A stretch of 38,127 nucleotides of DNA, from assembly GCA_016841605.1 (NCBI GenBank), contig JAENYV010000008.1, positions 1-38,127 on the forward strand. The letters are read 5' to 3'. Made by a program: the position numbers and the translations under genes. Origin of the DNA: Dethiobacter alkaliphilus (GTDB lineage: Bacteria; Bacillota; Dethiobacteria; DTU022; UBA8154). Shown one piece after another: positions 5,793 to 13,662 of this stretch; the stretch's first letter is position 1; each line of letters begins with the position of its first letter. Below the pieces are notes generated by a model that saw nothing but the letters and a program-made list of their open reading frames with translations, was not told the DNA's origin and did no database searches.

Positions 5793-7949
5793 TCACCTTT
5801 CTGAAACCTTTTCAACCTTGCATAAAGCAGCCTTAAATCCTGGGTAACCGGAAAGCGGATCAAAATAATCGCCTTCAAATAGTAAATTGACGTCAGCATT
5901 CGGATGTCCGTGGTACATGTGGATAATACCCGGCTGGATCATCTGAGTCAGATTTGCTTTAACCTCAATAGCATCCTTAGGTGTTGATATACGGATCACG
6001 TCGTCCTGTTTAATCCCCAGGCGAAGAGCATCTTCCGAGTTTATGTCCACAGAAGGAAAGTTCGGTCTGAGACTGCTCGTCCATGTGAGCCGGTAAGTCC
6101 GCGTGTGGATAAACATCGGCAGTCTTGAACCTGTATTAAGTATAAACGGATATTCTTTCGCCAACTCCGGAGCCGCCTCTTTGCTGAACTTGGGAGGTTT
6201 ATAAACCGGCAGGGCTTCGAAACCCGGTCTCCCCTCATATTTTTCAATAATTTTAGATTTGAATTCCATCTTTCCGGATGGTGTTTTAAAACCTGTTTTG
6301 AGGTATTTCTTTTCCGGCAACTGCTGGGGTTTTGGCGTAAACATACCGCTTGGGTGTTTTTTAAGTTCCGTCAAGGTAATGCCGCTAGGCTCAAGGATCC
6401 AGTCGATGCCGGCTTCATAACCGGCTTTAAAAAGTGAATCATCTAGCCCGAGTTTGTTTGCCAATCCATAAATAATGTCCGCGGCGGGGCGGGAATCGTA
6501 GAGGGGTGGAATAGCCGGCTGTGTATAGATAATGTATCCTAAATCATAGCAACGAAGCTCGCTAAGTTCCACAGAGGTACATGTCGGCAACACAATATCC
6601 GCATATTTGCAGGTCTCAGTCATGAATATATCTACGTTAACAAAGAAATCCAGCTTGTTTAAGCTGTCCAACATACCCTTGGAATCCGGCCACATCCGGT
6701 AATTAAGGCCAAAACCGATTACTGCTTTTATTGGGTAAGGTTCCCCGGAACGAATATGGTATGGTAGCTGCATGGCCTGACCCTCTTCATCAATTACATC
6801 AACCCAGACAGGGAACCTATCTGCGCCAATTCTCGGCGGCATATCGTCCCAGGACTTGGGCTGGACAAATTCATGTTCCCGGGTCCGGATAAATGCAGCC
6901 CTGTGGAGAAAGCTGGGAGTTTTAACGTAGTTGCCGCCAATGATATCGTAATTTCCGGTAAGACCAACCAAGGAAAAGATGGCTCGGTAGTTTTGTACAC
7001 CATTGGTATGGTGCACCACTGATGAAGCGCTCGGCAAAATGGCAGCCGGCTTAAAAGAGGCATACATCCGTGCAGCGGCTCTAATCTTATCAGCTGGAGC
7101 ACCTGTCAATTCTTCACCTTTTTCAGGTGTAAACAACTGAACATATTCCTTGTATTCTTCAAAACCATAAGTATGGTTAGATGTAAAATCCTGATCGTAC
7201 AGCTTTTCATTTATGATTACATAGGCCATCGACAAGGCCAGGGCACCGTCGGTACCCGGTCTTACCTGTAGATGAATATCAGCATGTGCTGTCGTTGGGG
7301 TCTCCCTGGGATCCACAACGATAAGCTTCATACCCCTTTCCTTTCCTTTTAGAATCGCTCTAGCATCACCCGGGTTGGTATAAAACGGGTTAGAGCTCCA
7401 AACCAGGAGACAGTTGGTATTGGCCAAATCCGGTCCACCCGGACGACCAAAGACAAGCTTTTGAGACAATGCTGTTGCTTGGTAGCAAACGCTGGATTCT
7501 GATATATAGTTGGGTGAGCCGAAAGAATGGGCCAGACGCTTAAGATAGGGCCTGAAGTATTTAGCATAACCGGAATAGAAAGCCACGCTTTCCGGCCCGC
7601 ATTCATTCTTGATATCATTAAATCCGGCAGCAATGGTTTCCAGGGCTTCATTCCAAGATATTTGTTCGAATTTCCCGGCTCCTCTGGGTCCGGTCCTTTT
7701 TAATGGCGTTTTAAGACGGTCTTCATTATAAACATACTGGCGGGTAGCTGCGCCCTTGGAACACAAAGTACCTTTGCTGTACGGGTTTTCTTCACTACCT
7801 TCAACCTTGATAATTTTTCCGTCTTTAATATAAAGATCTAGACCACATTGGGTTCGAGGATCGCAGATTGTACAAATTGATTTCCGGATTTCAATACCTG
7901 TCTCAGGGGTAGGAATCTTCTTTTTCAACAGCCGTTGGACATCCTTCAC
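5793..7949 (-). CDS. Molybdopterin oxidoreductase, DMSO reductase superfamily
   Basis: This 718-residue catalytic subunit binds bis-MGD molybdenum (or tungsten) and one [4Fe-4S] cluster. The N-terminal cluster motif is C26-x2-C29-x5-C35 with the fourth cysteine at C63 (GTLCSKGA). Cys155 in SESSVCYQA is in the position of the metal ligand seen in formate dehydrogenase and nitrate reductase types. The middle carries the usual MGD-binding blocks (WSSNPFYTNPG, VVDPRETPTTAHAD, VRPGTDGALALSM) and the C-terminus the molydop_binding domain (about 590-715). There is no twin-arginine signal, so it is cytoplasmic. It sits between an FAD/NAD oxidoreductase and a ferredoxin subunit, forming a likely NAD(P)-linked complex. 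The subgroup resembles uncharacterised MopB proteins; I cannot name the substrate. Confidence 0.9.
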   Translation of the reverse strand: MKDVQRLLKKKIPTPETGIEIRKSICTICDPRTQCGLDLYIKDGKIIKVEGSEENPYSKGTLCSKGAATRQYVYNEDRLKTPLKRTGPRGAGKFEQISWNEALETIAAGFNDIKNECGPESVAFYSGYAKYFRPYLKRLAHSFGSPNYISESSVCYQATALSQKLVFGRPGGPDLANTNCLLVWSSNPFYTNPGDARAILKGKERGMKLIVVDPRETPTTAHADIHLQVRPGTDGALALSMAYVIINEKLYDQDFTSNHTYGFEEYKEYVQLFTPEKGEELTGAPADKIRAAARMYASFKPAAILPSASSVVHHTNGVQNYRAIFSLVGLTGNYDIIGGNYVKTPSFLHRAAFIRTREHEFVQPKSWDDMPPRIGADRFPVWVDVIDEEGQAMQLPYHIRSGEPYPIKAVIGFGLNYRMWPDSKGMLDSLNKLDFFVNVDIFMTETCKYADIVLPTCTSVELSELRCYDLGYIIYTQPAIPPLYDSRPAADIIYGLANKLGLDDSLFKAGYEAGIDWILEPSGITLTELKKHPSGMFTPKPQQLPEKKYLKTGFKTPSGKMEFKSKIIEKYEGRPGFEALPVYKPPKFSKEAAPELAKEYPFILNTGSRLPMFIHTRTYRLTWTSSLRPNFPSVDINSEDALRLGIKQDDVIRISTPKDAIEVKANLTQMIQPGIIHMYHGHPNADVNLLFEGDYFDPLSGYPGFKAALCKVEKVSER

Positions 7950-7950
7950 A

Positions 7951-9204
7951 CTATTTCACCTCCGTTAGGATTTTTTTTATTAACATATTCTGAACTATAG
8001 GTAGAGAGTGGGAATAAACAGGGTTGTTATTGATTAAACTGTTAATCAGTGCGTTTTTTATAACACCAGCTTCTGTGTAAGTATCTATGAAGTTTGTACC
8101 GATTAAAAAACCATTTTTCCAGAAAAACTGTATAAACATCTTACCGTCAAATTTTTTCTCCATTTTGTCATAGTTGTTAACGTCTCCTATGCCCACAAAA
8201 TCCATACCCATAAAATGAGTTATGTTATGGGGAATGTTACCAGGAAATGTCTCATCAACTCCGGCCATATTTCTTCCTGCGGTACGTCCTTGGTAACGGG
8301 CATTAGCCCATAAACCGATTATCTGCCGTTCTCCCGAAAGCGTGTTTTTACCTTGAGCCACATCCCCAGCGGCGTAAAGTCCTGGTACATTTGTTCTCAT
8401 TTGTTCGTCTATCAGAATTCCCTGTTTAACCTCAACTTGCTTTTGATCGATAAAATCGGTATTGGCCCGAACACCGATACATATAACCAAAAGATCGGCT
8501 TCTTCACTTTCATTGCTATTTTTAAAAGATGCTTTTACACCCCGAGCAGTCTCCTCCACTTTCTCTAATGCAGCACCAAATCTTAATTTTATTCCCTTTT
8601 TAATTAAACGATTTTCTATTACCTGGGCACATTCGGGATGAGCAGCAAGGGGAAAGATATGCCCGGCTAAATCGGCCAGGCATACTTCCATTCCTTGCTG
8701 ATAAAAAAGCTCCACCATTTTGATTCCGATCATTGAAGCACCGATTACCAGAGCTTTCTCAGGTTTCTCCAGCAATGCTTCTCTAAGTCGAAAGGCATCA
8801 TCTACTTTCCTCATGGTATATACCCTGTTGGACTCTATACCTTCAATGGGGGGTAAAAAAGGAGAACCTCCCGAAGCTATCAGGCACTGGTTGTATTTAA
8901 GCTCAAGACCGTCCTCGTTGACTACTATTTTCTCTTCATGATCCAGGGTAACCACAGGTGAAGCGGGATGGACATGCGCTCTGTATTTTTTGTAAAGCAG
9001 GTCTTTACCATAGGGAAAAAGCTGGTCAAAGGTGATTTTTCCCGCTACATAATAGGTAGTGAGCATGGGGTTATATATGGGCCACTTACTATCCGTAAAG
9101 ATGTGGATTTCACCACTATAACCGCTCTCCCGAAGAGCCTTTAAACATTCCGCACTTGCACATCCATTGCCTATTATGGCAATTTTTTTTCTGCCTGTAA
9201 GCAA
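7951..9204 (-). CDS. FAD-dependent NAD(P)H oxidoreductase subunit
   Basis: This 417-residue pyridine nucleotide-disulfide-type flavoprotein resembles the FAD domain of NirB and NADH:rubredoxin reductases. It shows an N-terminal FAD Rossmann motif (IIGNGCASAECLKAL), an NAD motif in the middle (ALVIGASMIGIKMVELF) and the second FAD contact GLYAAGDVAQG around 290. It has no CxxxxC redox pair. The start is TTG 9204 after an AGGGATGA ribosome-binding site; the nearby ATG at 9211 is out of frame. It is the first gene of the minus-strand operon, one base from the molybdoenzyme start, and probably links that enzyme to NAD(P)(H). It is paralogous in type to the protein at 15618-16985. Confidence 0.88.
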   Translation of the reverse strand: MLTGRKKIAIIGNGCASAECLKALRESGYSGEIHIFTDSKWPIYNPMLTTYYVAGKITFDQLFPYGKDLLYKKYRAHVHPASPVVTLDHEEKIVVNEDGLELKYNQCLIASGGSPFLPPIEGIESNRVYTMRKVDDAFRLREALLEKPEKALVIGASMIGIKMVELFYQQGMEVCLADLAGHIFPLAAHPECAQVIENRLIKKGIKLRFGAALEKVEETARGVKASFKNSNESEEADLLVICIGVRANTDFIDQKQVEVKQGILIDEQMRTNVPGLYAAGDVAQGKNTLSGERQIIGLWANARYQGRTAGRNMAGVDETFPGNIPHNITHFMGMDFVGIGDVNNYDKMEKKFDGKMFIQFFWKNGFLIGTNFIDTYTEAGVIKNALINSLINNNPVYSHSLPIVQNMLIKKILTEVK

Positions 9205-9228
9205 TAATCATCCCTACTTTTAAATGTA

Positions 9229-9249
9229 GTTGTCTACTTGTCTGACATG
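9229..9249 (-). promoter_or_regulatory. Putative operator of the redox operon
   Basis: Read on the minus strand, this element matches 16 of 21 bases of the one at 271-291 and starts 11 bases after the -10, exactly as in the TRAP promoter. It also contains the palindrome TGACATGTCA (9242-9251) on its upstream side. A repressor bound here would cover the early transcribed region. Confidence 0.55.
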
Positions 9250-9259
9250 TCATATTTTG

Positions 9260-9288
9260 ATTATATCATATATTTGTTAAATTGTAAA
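9260..9288 (-). promoter_or_regulatory. Sigma-A promoter of the redox operon
   Basis: On the minus strand TTTACA (9288-9283) is followed by a 17-base spacer and a perfect TATAAT (9265-9260). Transcription should start near 9253, giving a leader of about 50 bases before the TTG at 9204. Confidence 0.7.
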
Positions 9289-9392
9289 CTAAAATAACAA
9301 CATGAATATTTGTTTTTATCTCTCCTTTTGAAGCTCTATACGGTATTTAGACACATTGACCTAGCTTAGTCCGCTGGGCTAGAAGAAAGTAC

Positions 9393-9422
9393 AAAAAAGC
9401 TCACCAGACATAAGCGGTGAGC
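9393..9422 (-). terminator. Intrinsic terminator of the minus-strand gene at 9458
   Basis: GCTCACC (9399-9405) pairs with GGTGAGC (9416-9422). On the minus strand the stem is followed by a run of six U (complement of 9393-9398). This is a standard terminator placed about 35 bases after the stop codon. Confidence 0.75.
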
Positions 9423-9457
9423 AATTAATTCCCCTAATTTCTATTAATCTGCTTTGG

Positions 9458-10201
9458 TCAAAGTTTGAACGAACCTAAATATTGTTTTTTCATTTCCGAT
9501 TTTTTCTTACTGTATTCCTTTTTAATATCTGAGATTACGCTGGTCGAGAGCTGGTGCTTTTTTAGCTCTTGTTCCATTTCGGCAAGTATTTCGTAAAATT
9601 TAGCATCTACATTATTTTCCAGCCTGACAGCGGCCTGTAAGTATTTACGTGCCAGCTCGGTTTGATTTACTTTTCCTTCTTTTTTTTGTGTAATATATTC
9701 TTCTGCTGCGGTTGTATAAAGAGTGTTCAGTTTATTCAAGGCGCTATTTTCCAGTGATCTGATTTTTGGTTCGTATAGGTTAACGATGTCATCTGTGGTA
9801 ACCTTGGCTATTCCTTCCTCTTCGAAACCGGTACCTTCTTCTTCATTAGCGCTGTAGCTTTCAGATTGATAGTCGTTGTCAGTATTATTATTTTCACCGT
9901 TTTTTACAGATGTTTCCTTATTTTCTCCGGGTTCCTCCAAAGGATCTGTCTCTATCTCCACCGATAAGTTGTTTTCTGTATTTTTTAATGCTTGTTCATC
10001 TCCCAGCTCAAAATTATCAAAAAAATCAGTGCCGAAGGACTCATCCAGCTGCCTGTCAATAGACGAAGTCGGAGCCAGGAAATAGTAGTATGCTCCTATT
10101 CCAATTCCGCCTGCAATAACAATAAGAAATAACATGGGTACAAGGATTTTTTTAATCCCTTTATTTCTATTGTGAAAAAAGAGTAACCATTGCTTTTTCA
10201 T
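9458..10201 (-). CDS. Membrane-anchored acidic/helical protein, unknown function
   Basis: I do not recognise this 247-residue protein. It has a short basic N-terminus, one transmembrane helix (about 19-42) and then a long acidic, Asn/Glu-rich low-complexity segment (about 50-130). It ends in a charged helical region (about 135-245) with coiled-coil character and a basic tail. The topology suggests the C-terminus is outside the membrane. A perfect TATAAT lies at 10213-10208, only six bases before the ATG, with no ribosome-binding site between them, so the message may be leaderless. The protein at 12870-13418 has the same overall plan. It has its own terminator at 9393-9422. Confidence 0.7.
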   Translation of the reverse strand: MKKQWLLFFHNRNKGIKKILVPMLFLIVIAGGIGIGAYYYFLAPTSSIDRQLDESFGTDFFDNFELGDEQALKNTENNLSVEIETDPLEEPGENKETSVKNGENNNTDNDYQSESYSANEEEGTGFEEEGIAKVTTDDIVNLYEPKIRSLENSALNKLNTLYTTAAEEYITQKKEGKVNQTELARKYLQAAVRLENNVDAKFYEILAEMEQELKKHQLSTSVISDIKKEYSKKKSEMKKQYLGSFKL

Positions 10202-10466
10202 AAAAACATTATATCAGATTATGGGATTGTAAGGAAGAAGAAAAAGGTATTTTTGACAAGATGGAGAATTATTAACTGATTAAGAAAATGTTAACTTGAG
10301 GCGGATTTATAATATCCCGAAAAGTAGCCAACAGAATAACATCCCTGGTAATGGGCAAATGTTTTAAAAATGCCGAATTGTTACCGTGCTCACTGAAGCT
10401 TAATTATGTTCAGGTTATTATGTTGATAAATATATTTTATAAATTTGCTTCTAAGGAGTATGATAG
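10202..10466. other. Divergent intergenic region
   Basis: This 265-base gap separates divergent genes. It holds the TATAAT box of the minus-strand gene (10208-10213) and, for the + strand, a TATAAT at about 10306-10311 without a convincing -35. AAGGAG before 10467 is the ribosome-binding site of the next gene. No structured RNA was recognised. Confidence 0.4.
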
Positions 10467-12359
10467 ATGTTTTCTTCACCGTTAAAAAGACGTATTTTGT
10501 TGATGATCATGGATAGCTGTGTTATTATTCTTTCTTTTTATCTTGCACTGGTGCTGCGATTCGAACAAATTGTTCCTGAAATCTATTGGCAAAATTTAGA
10601 GATGATTCTACCTACGACGATTATCGTTTTTCTTTTTACTTTTACTCTTATGGGACTGTACCGCACAACCTGGCGTTATGCCAGTATTGATGAGATTATA
10701 AAGATTACTGCGGCAGTTACCTTAGGGCTTGCGGGTATATATCTGTACAGCTGGAGCAGAGGGACGGCTTTTCCCCGTTCCATCTACGTTATTCTCTGGC
10801 TCTTTTTATTGTTTCTTGTGGGAGGATCACGCCTTGGAGTCCGTCTGGTCCGTGACTTTAAGCATAAGTTCGGCAGATTTAATCACCAACAGGTAGCTTT
10901 AAAGCAGGAAAAAGGCTGCAATGCCGAAAATTCCCCGACCAGGATTCTTATTTTCGGGGCAGGGGATGCGGGAGTTCTCGTCGCCAGGGAGCTCAAAAAA
11001 CATGCCAATAATCACAGGTTAGTGGGTTTCATTGATGACGACCATTCCAAGCAGGAGCAGATCGTTCAGGGGTTGCCTGTTCTGGGAACAAGAAATGAGC
11101 TGCAGCAGATCGTTAAGGAAAAAAATGTTAACGAAGTGGTTATCGCTATCCCTTCCGCTTCCTATAGTGTAATCAAAAAAGTAGTTAATCTTTGTTTGGA
11201 AGCGGGCGTCAAGGTGAAAACAGTACCGGGGATCTATGAAATCCTGGAAGGAAGGGCCCATTTCACGATGCTGAAAGAAGTCCAGATCGAAGATCTGCTC
11301 AAACGACCTGCGGTAAAAATGCATATCGACCGTATCGCGGGCTACCTGACCGGGGAAACGGTCCTGGTAACAGGATGCGGCGGTTCTATCGGTTCTGAAT
11401 TATGCCGGCAAATCCTGGGTCTGAACCCGGCCTGTCTGGTTCTTTTTGAACGGGATGAGAATAATCTTTTTCATATTCATCGTGAACTGCAGATGCTTAA
11501 TGGTAAACACAATGGTAAAGTAGAACTGTTGCCTGTGGTGGGGGATGTTCAGGATTATCATCTCTTGGATGAGGTTTTCAGTTCCCTTCGGCCGGGGGTA
11601 GTTTTTCACGCGGCAGCATATAAGCACGTCCCCTTGATGGAAATAAGTGTAAACGAAGCCATCAAAAACAATATTTACGGTACGAAAAACGTTGCCGATG
11701 CTGCTCATTACCATGGTGCGGAGCGTTTTGTACTGGTTTCGACAGATAAGGCTGTAAATCCTTCCAGTGTTATGGGAGCAACGAAACGAGTAGCGGAACT
11801 TTATCTTCAACTGCTGAGTAAAAACAGCAACACACTTTTTTCAGCAGTCCGTTTCGGAAATGTCCTTGGCAGCCGTGGAAGCGTTGTCCCTATTTTCAAG
11901 GAACAGATTGAAAGGGGAGGGCCGGTTACGGTGACCCACCCGGAGATGGTACGTTATTTTATGACCATTCCGGAGGCTGTCCAGCTGATTATTCAATCCG
12001 GAGCTTTAACGGGAAAAGGCGCTATCTTTGTCCTGGATATGGGCGACCCGGTCAAAATATATGATCTTGCTGTTGATATGATCATGCTCTCCGGTTTGAA
12101 GCTAAACAAGGATATTGAAATCGAATTCACCGGTGTTCGCCCTGGAGAAAAACTTTATGAAGAGCTTTTTACCGAAAAAGAAACCTTTAGTAAAACAGAA
12201 AATGAGCGTATCTTTATTGCGAAGGAAAGCATTTTGCATGAGGAAGATCTATGGGAAGAGATGGGACGGTTACGGAATATTTTAGGGACCGATTTTTTCT
12301 TCCTGTTGGACACGCTGAAAAAAAGAAAAAGTTATTACGTATCTATCTCTGAAAATTAA
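10467..12359 (+). CDS. Membrane-bound nucleotide-sugar 4,6-dehydratase/epimerase, CapD/WbpM type
   Basis: This is a 630-residue polysaccharide-biosynthesis enzyme of the FlaA1/WbpM/PglF group, which converts UDP-GlcNAc-type sugars by 4,6-dehydration (some members epimerise). The N-terminus has four hydrophobic helices (about 10-125), followed by a first Rossmann domain (GAGDAG, 164-169). The catalytic SDR domain starts with TGCGGSIG (302-309) and carries STDK (425-428) and MGATKR (436-441), the altered active-site pair typical of this group in place of a plain YxxxK. It acts on the cytoplasmic membrane face and supplies a sugar for capsule, exopolysaccharide or protein glycosylation. AAGGAG precedes the ATG. 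It is full length compared with the family. Confidence 0.92.
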   Translation: MFSSPLKRRILLMIMDSCVIILSFYLALVLRFEQIVPEIYWQNLEMILPTTIIVFLFTFTLMGLYRTTWRYASIDEIIKITAAVTLGLAGIYLYSWSRGTAFPRSIYVILWLFLLFLVGGSRLGVRLVRDFKHKFGRFNHQQVALKQEKGCNAENSPTRILIFGAGDAGVLVARELKKHANNHRLVGFIDDDHSKQEQIVQGLPVLGTRNELQQIVKEKNVNEVVIAIPSASYSVIKKVVNLCLEAGVKVKTVPGIYEILEGRAHFTMLKEVQIEDLLKRPAVKMHIDRIAGYLTGETVLVTGCGGSIGSELCRQILGLNPACLVLFERDENNLFHIHRELQMLNGKHNGKVELLPVVGDVQDYHLLDEVFSSLRPGVVFHAAAYKHVPLMEISVNEAIKNNIYGTKNVADAAHYHGAERFVLVSTDKAVNPSSVMGATKRVAELYLQLLSKNSNTLFSAVRFGNVLGSRGSVVPIFKEQIERGGPVTVTHPEMVRYFMTIPEAVQLIIQSGALTGKGAIFVLDMGDPVKIYDLAVDMIMLSGLKLNKDIEIEFTGVRPGEKLYEELFTEKETFSKTENERIFIAKESILHEEDLWEEMGRLRNILGTDFFFLLDTLKKRKSYYVSISEN

Positions 12360-12398
12360 TATTTCAAAGTGTAAAAAAAAATTGAGAGAAACATATTA

Positions 12399-12842
12399 AT
12401 GCCAATATCTAAAATACTTTCGTGGACAGCCGTTATCCTCTGGATGTTTCTTATTTTTCATTTGTCGTCTCAGGTTGCAGAGGAGTCCAACCAGCTAAGT
12501 ACGGGAATAACCAGGATTATTGTGGAGACGGTAGAACGTATTGTCCCTCAGGAAAATATTAATATTGAAGAATTAAATCACATTGTGAGGAAAAATTCTC
12601 ATTTTTTTGCCTATTTAGTCCTGGGAGTACTGATGCTAAACTCCTTAAGGAGAAGTGGAATCTCCGGATATGGCAGTATTGTTTTAGCCTTGTTGTTTTG
12701 TGTCATTTACGCGATAACGGATGAAGTCCATCAGCTTTTTGTTCCGGGCAGAGGGGGACAGGTTAAGGATGTAATTATTGATAGCTCCGGTGTAATTGTT
12801 GGAATTGGAATCTATTTATTCATTCGTAAGATAGTACGGTGA
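12399..12842 (+). CDS. VanZ-family membrane protein
   Basis: This 147-residue integral membrane protein is of the VanZ-like family. It has four hydrophobic segments and the family residues in NSHFFAYLVLG, then ITDEVHQLFVPGRGGQVKDVIIDSSGVIVG. VanZ proteins are linked to low-level teicoplanin resistance in enterococci and are otherwise poorly understood; many occur beside polysaccharide genes, as here. It starts 40 bases after the nucleotide-sugar enzyme and is probably co-transcribed. The ribosome-binding site (GAGAG) is weak. Confidence 0.88.
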   Translation: MPISKILSWTAVILWMFLIFHLSSQVAEESNQLSTGITRIIVETVERIVPQENINIEELNHIVRKNSHFFAYLVLGVLMLNSLRRSGISGYGSIVLALLFCVIYAITDEVHQLFVPGRGGQVKDVIIDSSGVIVGIGIYLFIRKIVR

Positions 12843-12869
12843 CCTCAGTACCTCCTCCAGCGGGATCAA

Positions 12870-13418
12870 TTATAAAAGATCTTTGTTTTTTTGAAATATT
12901 TCTTTTATGCGTTGTAGCTCTTCCTCGGTAAATTTTTGTTCCATTATTATAAGCAGTTCCTCTTTTGATTTTCCTCCGGCAGAATAAAGATGATACATCT
13001 CCTGGAGTTCATCAACGGAAAATTTACGTAACAACTGTACAAGAAAGAGCTGGTCTTTTAGATCAATATTTTGAAAAACAGGGGTATACTTGTCTTCCAG
13101 TTCTTGAAGTTCTCTATTTTTTTCTGCTGGTGTGGTTGTTTTTTCTTTTGTCGGGTCTTCGGCTGTCGGATCGTTTTCATTGTCCACGGAAAAGGAATCC
13201 GAGTTTTGACCGGATTCAGTGCCATTGCTGTCGTTCTCTTTTCCTATGTTCTGCTCTTGCGGAGATTCCTCTGCCTGCATTTCGGTGAGAAAGATGTCCA
13301 TTAGTTTGTCCATATCCTTGGCATAACGGTTCAGCGTATAATAGTAACCGCCGACTACCACAACTGCCAGAATGAGAATTGAAAAACCTGCGTAATAAAA
13401 TAATTTGCCAAACTTCAA
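12870..13418 (-). CDS. Membrane-anchored acidic/helical protein, unknown function
   Basis: This protein of about 182 residues is not recognised. One transmembrane helix (about 6-29) is followed by an acidic, Ser/Asn/Thr-rich stretch and a C-terminal helical domain rich in Leu/Glu (ELQEMYHLYSAGGKSKEELLIIMEQKFTEEELQRI). The start is placed at TTG 13418 because AGGGTGA lies just upstream. The longer frame from TTG 13457 would begin inside the -10 box. It converges on the VanZ gene with a gap of only 27 bases. Its plan (short N-terminus, one helix, acidic linker, helical C-terminus) resembles the gene at 9458, though no clear sequence match is visible. Confidence 0.68.
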   Translation of the reverse strand: MKFGKLFYYAGFSILILAVVVVGGYYYTLNRYAKDMDKLMDIFLTEMQAEESPQEQNIGKENDSNGTESGQNSDSFSVDNENDPTAEDPTKEKTTTPAEKNRELQELEDKYTPVFQNIDLKDQLFLVQLLRKFSVDELQEMYHLYSAGGKSKEELLIIMEQKFTEEELQRIKEIFQKNKDLL

Positions 13419-13456
13419 AAAATCACCCTGCCTTCTCCATTCTGTTTCTTCCGCCA

Positions 13457-13485
13457 ATTATAGCACGGCTCTTTTTTATTCGCAA
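13457..13485 (-). promoter_or_regulatory. Sigma-A promoter of the gene at 12870-13418
   Basis: On the minus strand TTGCGA (13485-13480) is followed after 17 bases by a perfect TATAAT (13462-13457). The start point near 13450 supports translation from 13418 rather than 13457. Confidence 0.6.
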
Positions 13486-13584
13486 TTAATTTAGTTGGCA
13501 GGTACTTATTGCTCAGGGGACGCTAAATTGCCGCCCTGGTTTCCTTTCCTTTTTTTTTCAGCTCCTTTCTTACTATTATAATCT

Positions 13585-13612
13585 TTGCCAAAACTTATAT
13601 TTATGGTAAAAT
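13585..13612 (+). promoter_or_regulatory. Sigma-A promoter of the sigma-54 activator gene
   Basis: TTGCCA (13585-13590), a 16-base spacer and TAAAAT (13607-13612) each match five of six consensus bases. A second TATAAT at 13577-13582 has only a weak -35. The leader to the TTG start at 13663 would be about 45 bases. Confidence 0.45.
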
Positions 13613-13662
13613 TAAAGTCAAAGGTCTTGTCCCTGTGTCGCATTTAAAGGGGGTTAATTTCC

